A model generated the notes under the pieces. The model worked only from the letters and a program-made list of their open reading frames with translations. It had not been told where the DNA came from and ran no database searches. Shown here one piece after another: positions 59,638-64,000 of a DNA stretch of 64,000 nt (position 1 is the stretch's first letter; each line of letters opens with the position of its first letter). A program made the position numbers and the translations under genes. The stretch comes from Rhizophagus clarus (lineage: Eukaryota; Glomeromycota; Glomeromycetes; Glomerales; Glomeraceae): positions 62,001 through 126,000 of the forward strand of contig BLAL01000208.1 in assembly GCA_015698045.1 (NCBI GenBank), in the 5' to 3' direction.

Positions 59638-62600
59638 TACATGAAACCGAAATTGGTTAATTTCGACCCCCGAAATTGTCGAAATGGTCGAAATGATTTC
59701 GACCTGGGCCCCTCCAAAAGTCGAAATGGCCAAAATTACGTCATAGTCATGTGATTTTTATAGTAAACAATAATATTAAAATTCAAAGTTAACGATCTCC
59801 GCATCCAGTGATCCGATTTTTATGATCTTGACGCGGTTGGATTCCGCTCATCGAGAGGATCATCGGGAGTTGTATTCTATGTAGATTTATATGAAAAATC
59901 TATGTAAAATTTATATACACTATTCTACATAGTTTTAAATACCCAACATGGATTTTACGTAAACCTGATCTTACATGTAAAGTAAATTTATATAGAATTA
60001 TATAGAATTTTTATTTAAAATTCAAATAAAGTCTATGTATTTTTTAAATAAATATTACATTTAATATTATTTGTTAATTTGCAAATAAAGCTTTCATTTT
60101 AAATTATTGCATAAATACATTCTAAATCTTACTAACGAATTATCTAATGATATACATTAGATTACTATCACTCTCCGACCTGCTTTGCTAGTCCAATTTA
60201 CATATAAACAGTTTCATGATAATATAATATCTACAAACGCCATACCGGACTTTACACAAGTCGTTTTACAACTTCACAAATCTTTGGCCAAATATGCCTT
60301 ATATGTCATATGATACACGTGTATGGTATACCTTCTAAGATTAAAGAAATCAAACAAAGTATCAATCAAAAATAATTTTGCAACCTGCACTAATAATATC
60401 AACATACCCCATAATTGTCTTGGAAGGAGTATTGTTCATAACTAAGTCCCCAGTATTAATTTCCTCATTAGTTTATATTTTTCGTGTTTTCCGTAGACTG
60501 TCATTATCATAAAGATACAGTTTCCATTTATTTTCATCATATATGGACATTTTTAAAAAAAACTTATTGCAGTTAATAAATCAATTAAAATGATCACAGA
60601 CCTGCAATATTTATCTGATTTCCATATCAAAACACTGTATCTATCTAATTTTCTATATCCCATGTGCTTATCAACGTGATTGTTGGCTTTCATCTACTTA
60701 TATAATGTCAAACAACAGATAGAGATGCAAGAAATATTACAAAGAAATTAGCTACTACACACATAGAAACAGAAAATTGAATACATACCAAAAAAGAAAG
60801 TTCACAGTAATCGTTCAGGCATTTGTTATGCGATCACTATTAAGAAATATAAATCTCAGCATGGGTGATTCACAACTGTACAAGAATATACATTTCTGAG
60901 AAAAACAAATTAAAAACTGGGAAAAGACTATCAAAACTTGCGGATCTATAAAAAAGGAAGAAATATTAGCAAAATACTAGTTAATATTTCTTTAATAAAA
61001 AAATACAAATAAAGTTTTACAATAAACTTACTTTCTTTGTTGATTCCAATAACTCGGATTTACAAAAAAAATTAAGAAACACTAGTTAATGCTTAATAGA
61101 AAATATATAAAATAAAGTAGGTTTCATGATGAAGCTTACTTTTTTTATTTTCAATGGTTTGACGAATTCCCAATCCTACTTTTCTGTTCCAAAATCCAAC
61201 ACCGTCTGAGAGAGAAATATAAGAAGAAAATAAAGGAGTGTTATAAAGTCTTCAGTTACTAATGTTTCCTAAATTTATTTGATCCCTAATCCTTACCATG
61301 AGTTCATTCCCAATCTTCAAAGTATAACAATTCAAAGAATTTGAGATTCTGGGTAAAAAAAAAATAGGAAAATTAGTAAAGTTTATAGTCTCTATTTCCT
61401 AATTCTCTACAACTCTCACCTTATTCTGAAGTTAATAATCAAAATAAAATCTATTCATCCGCAGTTTATAGTACTTAAAATAGTTTATTGATAAAAAATA
61501 TACCATTTTATAAAAGTTTTTTTCTTTTTTCTTTCAGTTTAAAAGAAAATAAAAAAAAATTTTTTTAATGGGAAAATTCATTTTTGGTTTTATAGACAAA
61601 GAAGTTTTTTTTTTATAAAGGAATGTAAAAATAAGTTTAAAAAAGTATAAATACGAAATAGAAAAGTTTAAAAATTTTTTATATGATATAAAAAAGTTTA
61701 TTTATAAAGAAATACTCCAAAATGAGTGGCAAAAAAAACATTGTTTTAAGAATGAATGTTAGTTGTTAAAGATGAAGAAAACAATACAACGAGATCAAAA
61801 GTGGGAAGATGTGTTGGAAAAATAGACGTTTATGTTGTACGAATTGACACGTGACTAATGAGATATGGCAAGCAGTAGAGCTTTCTTTAACGGGTAATGT
61901 AACTAGAATACTCTAGGATTTATCCTATTAGCCTATATATCCGGATTGTTTTTATAATATTGATTTTTTTTATATAGGATTATCCGGATTATACTTTCGG
62001 ATACCCTAGGTTTAATAATAGTTTATAGCTTAATTGTTATTTAAATGTTAATAAGGACAATTTAAGCTTCTTAAAGCTTTTAACTCTTCTAAAAATTGTT
62101 ACTAAGATACATTATTTAGCGAGTAAAAATGTAATAAATATAAATTTATTTAAATTAATTATAATAAATAAGTATGTATAATTGCTGCGCCTGTAAGCCT
62201 AGAATACCTTATAATTTTCATTCAGATTTATCTGTTACTAACTGACACAGGGTATTCGGATACAATTTTTTTGAAACGGATAACCCTATAACAGCATTAG
62301 GGTTATCTGGTTCGAAGCTCTAGCAAACAGTCACTATATTCTTATAAATGTACAAGTTTTTGAAACTTAATTTAATAAGAGTATCCATATAGAAGAGATA
62401 AAAAAATATTAAGGTTATTGAAAAAAACCACTAGTCGCTAATATTGATTGCAAATCATGATAATTTTAAAGTAACTATGTACAAATATATACATTATATT
62501 TTACATTTGAACGATTATAGTAATTTATACTTATTTAAAAATTAATAATTCTATACAAATCTTTATGAAAATTTTATATAAAATATACATCAAATTTCGT

Positions 62601-63135
62601 ATATATATAATTAGTATATGAAATATTTGCATAATATTTATTTGATTATATATTATGCATGAATTCATATTCAAATAGATTTGTATCTGTATAATTTTAT
62701 TTAAAATATTTACATGGATATTACTTGACTATAAATTACATATAAATTTATATTTAACTAATTTTATATTTACATAAATTTTATACAAAATATCTACAAT
62801 ATTTTTATGTTCATATGAAAAATAAATAAATCATTTATATAGACTACAGATTTATAAAAATTTATATAATAAATTTATATTGGATATACATAGAATTATG
62901 GACATTACATAGACTCTATAAAAAATACAACTCCTGATGATTCCAATGATATGTGTTGCATATCTGTAGCATCAATATTAACGGAGTTATTCACGTTTAA
63001 AATTTGGTATTAAATTATAATTATAAAAATCACATGACTATGATGTAATTTCGACTATTTCGACTTTAATTTCGACTTTTGACCTTCCCAAGTCGAAATA
63101 TTTTGACTTTTGGGTTTTAATTTCGACTTCATGTA
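59638..63135. mobile_element. Non-autonomous TIR element of 3.5 kb, TA target
   Basis: The ends TACATGAA and TTCATGTA are each flanked by TA (59636-59637 and 63136-63137). Subterminal arms of over 200 bases match in inverted orientation: CGAAAT-rich repeats, then TCATAGTCATGTGATTTTTA (inverted near 63025), then a shared GGAGTTGTATTCTATGT/GGAGTTGTATTTTTTAT segment. The arms are studded with TTTCGAC/GTCGAAA. The interior has no intact frame. The TA duplication fits a Tc1/mariner- or pogo-like mechanism, but no transposase shows the true family. Confidence 0.75.
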
Positions 63136-63139
63136 TACA

Positions 63140-63708
63140 TACCATATCCCATAATATTAGGCTTATTATTTAATAATATTATTAACAAAAAAAAGGCTTA
63201 GTATTGTTGGGTCAGTTCTTTGACGTTAGCAATCGCTAACGATTATTATTTTGTGGTAGCAGAAGGTTTATTTATCAATACTTTAAATACAACTTGTAAA
63301 AATCTTAATCAAATGTGTAATACCAATTCCCGTACATCAGATTCACAGGTATTCATCACAAGTAAAGAGATAACTTAACAATCAAAAATAAAAATATTAA
63401 TAAAATAAAGGCTTTAAAAGAACTTGTGAACATGCCTTATCTAGAATAAATCCAGAGCTTTATTTATAACAATTGCAATTATAATAATGATAAATCATAA
63501 ATATCTTACATAGAACAAAAATAATACATATATGCCATTTATGCTATATTAAAAATATATGATATATCTATAATGTATGCAATATTACCTATGTATGCTA
63601 TGTCATTCATTTATGACATCGGTGACATTGATCAATGAAGTCACGTGATCAGATACGACAGTATTAAATAACAAAAAAAGGCTTGGTATTTAATAAAAGA
63701 AAAATTGT
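63140..63708. other. AT-rich, nothing recognised
   Basis: Contains repeated AAAAAAAGGCTT(A/G)GTATT at about 63191 and 63673 and a CACGTGATC site near 63642. No gene is seen. Confidence 0.35.
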
Positions 63709-64000
63709 TGGTGCCACCCTGGGTGGTACATGATTTTTTGCCACCCCTATCACGTGATTCTAAATTAATTGTTTATTTTGTTTTTTTATACGCGATTTTT
63801 TTTTAATTTTTTGCCGCTTTTTACTTTCATTACTTTCAGTATGTTTTATTTTTTTAAATCGTTTTTTTTTATTATAAATCAGCATTAAATAATATTCTTT
63901 TTTTTGTAAGTGCTTATTTTCTTGGCTTGGGAGCTTCTGGTAAGTTTCTTTTTCAGCATTGTCAATTTTTTTTTTTGTTAATTAACGTTAACACTTTCTT
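63709..64000. mobile_element. Left end of a CCACCCTGGGTGG TIR element (cut by window end)
   Basis: GGTGCCACCCTGGGTGG, then GCCACCCCTATCACGTGATT, mirrors the layout of the left end of the element at 31422 (CACCCTGGGTG, then CACCCTATCACGTGATC). It therefore probably belongs to the same superfamily. A splice-like stretch (GGCTTGGGAGCTTCTG|GTAAGT) lies near 63933-63944. The right end lies outside the window. Confidence 0.55.

Noticed and set aside
1..64000. tRNA, rRNA, CRISPR or prokaryotic features
   Set aside because: No GGTTCGA-type B box in a cloverleaf context, no ribosomal RNA core sequence and no regularly spaced unique-spacer array was seen. The repeats present are transposon or satellite type.

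Overview
The window is eukaryotic and very AT-rich, with many homopolymer runs. Introns are short, with GTAAGT/GTATGT donors, YAG acceptors and TAAC-type branch points, and DNA transposons are abundant. This fits an AT-rich, transposon-laden fungal genome such as an arbuscular mycorrhizal Glomeromycotina species. That assignment is an inference from composition, splice signals and repeat style, not from a marker gene. I recognised no rRNA, tRNA, CRISPR array or bacterial-style operon.

Left part (about 1-19 kb). A fold-back element with GGGTACCC repeats (1947-3183) and a small MITE (3598-4053) precede the one confidently identified conserved gene, mitochondrial pyruvate carrier subunit 1 (4891-5742, minus). 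It has six exons, including a 4-nt and a 16-nt micro-exon. Further along the minus strand are exon sets of at least one unrecognised spliced gene (7077-7815) and weaker ones (10235-11255). At 11954-13483 lies a TIR element with a perfect 8-bp duplication; it carries tandem mini-exon cassettes. A GC-rich LINE-like relic with a (TAAAA)n tail lies at 15780-16670.

Middle part (about 20-57 kb). This region holds a family of small Asn/Gln-rich orphan proteins that I do not recognise. Four copies are intact (20325+, 35684-, 46424-, 50670-) and at least four are decayed (22358, 38362, 53890, 57000). Copies share a C-terminal domain with two conserved cysteines, a TATA-type promoter module and an upstream GCTC motif, and some sit in multi-kilobase segmental duplications. 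One decayed copy is broken by a DNA element and has two nested hAT-type MITEs in its upstream region. Between copies lie a long-TIR element of about 7.8 kb (23.3-31.1 kb) with palindromic subterminal repeats, and a 1.76-kb element with a very long polypurine tract (31.4-33.2 kb).

Right part (57-64 kb). It contains a 5'-truncated pogo/Tigger transposase with its right terminus, a decayed unrecognised coding relic, a CCCATAT minisatellite split by a 3.5-kb TIR element, and the start of another TIR element that runs off the window.

Overall, a small conserved-gene island on the left passes into a repeat-dense compartment where the orphan family duplicates and decays.
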